Shown: positions 8,784 through 10,000 of the stretch, piece by piece | Layout: each line of letters begins with the position of its first letter | Numbering within the stretch: position 1 is the first letter of the stretch | Assembly: GCA_020216925.1 (NCBI GenBank) | Contig: JAIWOL010000137.1 | Span: forward strand, 1-10,000 | DNA: 10,000 nt | Direction of reading: 5' to 3' | From: Thiobacillus sp. | GTDB taxonomy: Bacteria; Pseudomonadota; Gammaproteobacteria; Burkholderiales; Thiobacillaceae | Notes under the pieces: model-generated | The model's database searches: none | Seen by the model: only the letters and a program-made list of their open reading frames with translations | Told to the model about the DNA's origin: nothing | Made by a program: the position numbers and the translations under genes

Positions 8784-8787
8784 CTCC
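8784..8787 (-). promoter_or_regulatory. Ribosome binding site deciding the pilJ start
   Basis: The minus strand reads GTGGAGAG just before two nearby ATGs. GGAG lies 8 nt from the ATG at 8775 and 2 nt from the ATG at 8781, which favours the former. A second GGAG (8793-8796) sits 11 nt from the 8781 ATG, so that start cannot be excluded. Confidence 0.6.
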
Positions 8788-8842
8788 ACTGTCTCCGTCG
8801 GGTTCACGCCGCGCGTGTTATCTGTACTGTTCTCGGGGAAAA

Positions 8843-9364
8843 TCAGGCGCCACTGCGGGCTTCCACCATCAGAAAAGCCGGCGTTCCCAGTAATCGGGCA
8901 AAATCCAGGTCGTGCCATTCGGCACCGTTTTCGTCGGCATAACGCCGGATGACCCAAGGGTGGCCCGGTGCGTCGTCGCGCGCGGTGTAGCGCGAAATGT
9001 TGCGCAGGCCGAGGGTGCCGCGTATCAGCAGCGCCGCATTCACGCCAAAGTCGCGATGCGGAAGCAGCAGGCGGCATTCGCCGTGGTCTGGGGTTGCGCC
9101 CAGACCCATGAAATCGGAAAAGTCGCTGACGGCGTAGAGGTTGCCGCGTATGTTGGCCAGCCCGCGAAACCAGCGACACGCGCCAGGCACCTTGAGCACG
9201 GGCGGCACCGGCAGAACTTCTTCGGTATCGGCAAGGCTCACCAGCCAGTTGGCGTCGCCCACCCGAAAGCCCAGCCGCGACCCCGAGGTGTCGCGGTTCG
9301 CGGCTGCCTGCAGCTGCTGCGAGAGACGGGTCTGGAACTCCCGCAGATTGAATTTCTTCGACAT
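8843..9364 (-). CDS. pilI: PilI, CheW-like adaptor of the pilus chemosensory system
   Basis: PilI is a cytoplasmic adaptor that couples PilJ to the ChpA kinase. The 173-residue product is one CheW-like domain after a short polar helix (about 1-25). The fold's signature segment is visible at about 67-88, with RGLANIRGNLYAVSDFSDFM, typical of CheW and PilI strands that contact receptor and kinase. The length is close to other PilI proteins. The ATG at 9364 was chosen because it lies 10 nt after the pilH stop. A longer frame from a TTG at 9400 would overlap pilH and add residues not expected in the family. Only a weak GGGG (9369-9372) precedes the ATG, so translation may be coupled to pilH termination. 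It stops 67 nt before pilJ. Confidence 0.95.
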   Translation of the reverse strand: MSKKFNLREFQTRLSQQLQAAANRDTSGSRLGFRVGDANWLVSLADTEEVLPVPPVLKVPGACRWFRGLANIRGNLYAVSDFSDFMGLGATPDHGECRLLLPHRDFGVNAALLIRGTLGLRNISRYTARDDAPGHPWVIRRYADENGAEWHDLDFARLLGTPAFLMVEARSGA

Positions 9365-9374
9365 GGCGCCCCGC

Positions 9375-9740
9375 TCAGCCCAGCGCCTTGATCTGGCCAA
9401 GCAGGTCGTCGGGCTTCACCGGCTTGACGAGATAGGCCTTCGCCCCTTGGCGCATGCCCCAGACCCTGTCCGTTTCCTGGCCCTTGGTGGTGCACATGAT
9501 CACGGGGATGTGTTTGGTCGCTTCTTCGCGGGCGATCATGCGCGTGGCCTGATAGCCGTTCATGCCGGGCATGACGACATCCATCACGATGAGATCGGGC
9601 AGGGTCTGCTTGGCCTGCGCGACGGCCTCTTCTCCGCTTTCGGCCATGCTCACGAGATAGCCGTTCTTGACCAGCAGTTCGGAGAGGAAAAAACGCTCGG
9701 TCGGGGAATCGTCCACAACCAGAATCCGGCTGATTGCCAT
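9375..9740 (-). CDS. pilH: PilH, CheY-like response regulator for twitching motility
   Basis: This is a stand-alone receiver of 121 residues with no output domain. The acidic pair is D10-D11, the phosphoacceptor is D54 (MDVVMPGMNGY), and the conserved hydroxyl and lysine are T84 and K106. The segments DDSPTERFF and ETDRVWGMRQGAKAYLVKPV match PilH more closely than PilG or CheY. In P. aeruginosa PilH acts in pilus retraction and/or as a phosphate sink relative to PilG. The ATG at 9740 was chosen because it sits 8 nt after AGGGAG and opens directly into the first receiver strand. A longer in-frame start at 9866 would overlap pilG. It follows pilG by 22 nt and precedes pilI by 10 nt, consistent with co-transcription. 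Confidence 0.97.
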   Translation of the reverse strand: MAISRILVVDDSPTERFFLSELLVKNGYLVSMAESGEEAVAQAKQTLPDLIVMDVVMPGMNGYQATRMIAREEATKHIPVIMCTTKGQETDRVWGMRQGAKAYLVKPVKPDDLLGQIKALG

Positions 9741-9748
9741 GTCCTTGT

Positions 9749-9754
9749 CTCCCT
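9749..9754 (-). promoter_or_regulatory. Ribosome binding site of pilH
   Basis: The minus strand reads AGGGAG with an 8-nt spacer to the ATG at 9740, in the 22-nt gap after pilG. It fixes the pilH start against the longer open frame reaching into pilG. Confidence 0.7.
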
Positions 9755-9762
9755 GGGAAATG

Positions 9763-10000
9763 TCAGGCACCGGCGTGCGCGTGCTCGCGCACCGCCGATA
9801 GCAGTGTGTCCTTGGTAAACGGCTTGGTGAGATATTCGTCCGAGCCCACCATGCGGCCGCGCGCACGGTCGAACAGGCCGTCCTTGGACGACAGCATGAT
9901 CACCGGCGTGGCGCGGTATTTGGCATTGCGCTTGATCAGCGAGCAGGTCTGGTAGCCGTCGAGGCGCGGCATCATGATGTCGACGAACACCACGTCGGGT
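9763..10000 (-). CDS. pilG: PilG, CheY-like response regulator, 3' part
   Basis: Only the C-terminal 78 residues or so are inside the window; the frame is open through base 10000 and the start lies beyond it. The visible part runs from the strand carrying the phosphoacceptor aspartate (FVDIMMPRLDGYQTC, the Asp codon at 9979-9981), through the MLSSKDGLFD segment and the conserved lysine (YLTKPF, codon 9823-9825), to the end of the receiver. This closely matches PilG of P. aeruginosa, including RGRMVGSDEYLTKPF in place of IVGSDQYLTKPF. PilG is a diffusible receiver phosphorylated by ChpA that promotes pilus extension and cAMP production in that species. It is the first gene of the cluster in the usual order, so the operon promoter should lie just outside the window. 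Confidence 0.95.
   Translation of the reverse strand, partial: PDVVFVDIMMPRLDGYQTCSLIKRNAKYRATPVIMLSSKDGLFDRARGRMVGSDEYLTKPFTKDTLLSAVREHAHAGA

Noticed and set aside
8805..8817. An inverted repeat (CACGC/GCGTG) in the pilI-pilJ gap as an operator or attenuator.
   Set aside because: The arms are 5 bp with a 3-nt loop, which is expected by chance in GC-rich DNA; there is no T run and no promoter-like elements nearby.
9365..9400. An upstream TTG start for pilI at 9400.
   Set aside because: It would overlap the end of pilH, lacks a ribosome binding site, and adds residues not expected in CheW-like PilI; ATG at 9364 fits better.

Overview
The window carries most of a Chp-type chemosensory cluster for type IV pili, pilG-pilH-pilI-pilJ-pilL/chpA, transcribed on the minus strand. 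A convergent gene of unknown function ends near the left edge on the plus strand. The DNA is GC-rich throughout, with strong G/C third-position bias. The gene order, the PilJ with a cytoplasmic extension ahead of its first membrane helix, and the very large multi-Hpt ChpA suggest a betaproteobacterium, perhaps near Rhodocyclales. That placement is inference; no marker gene is present.

Layout from right to left, in the direction of transcription: pilG (3' part only, 9763-10000) and pilH (9375-9740) are single-domain CheY-like response regulators. pilI (8843-9364) is a CheW-like adaptor. pilJ (6658-8775) is a two-helix membrane chemoreceptor with a duplicated periplasmic sensor. pilL/chpA (813-6614, 1933 residues) is a CheA-type hybrid kinase with a FimL-like N-terminal region, three canonical Hpt domains plus one variant histidine site, the kinase core, a CheW-like domain and a C-terminal receiver. 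Gaps of 10-67 nt and the shared orientation indicate one operon, whose promoter must lie upstream of pilG outside the window. The remaining 1-726 holds the 3' end of an unrecognised plus-strand gene. An 86-nt gap with no convincing terminator separates it from chpA.

By analogy with Pseudomonas aeruginosa, PilJ senses pilus or surface cues, PilI couples it to ChpA, and ChpA phosphorylates PilG and PilH. These control pilus extension and retraction (PilB/PilT) and cAMP signalling. The adaptation enzymes found in the Pseudomonas cluster (PilK, CheR-like; ChpB, CheB-like) are absent from the positions expected here.

I do not see a previously undescribed system. The observation most worth a second look is an uninterrupted A10 tract inside chpA, in a GC-rich gene. 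Slippage of one base either way reaches a stop within a few codons and would yield a protein of about 606-608 residues made of just the FimL-like N-terminal region.
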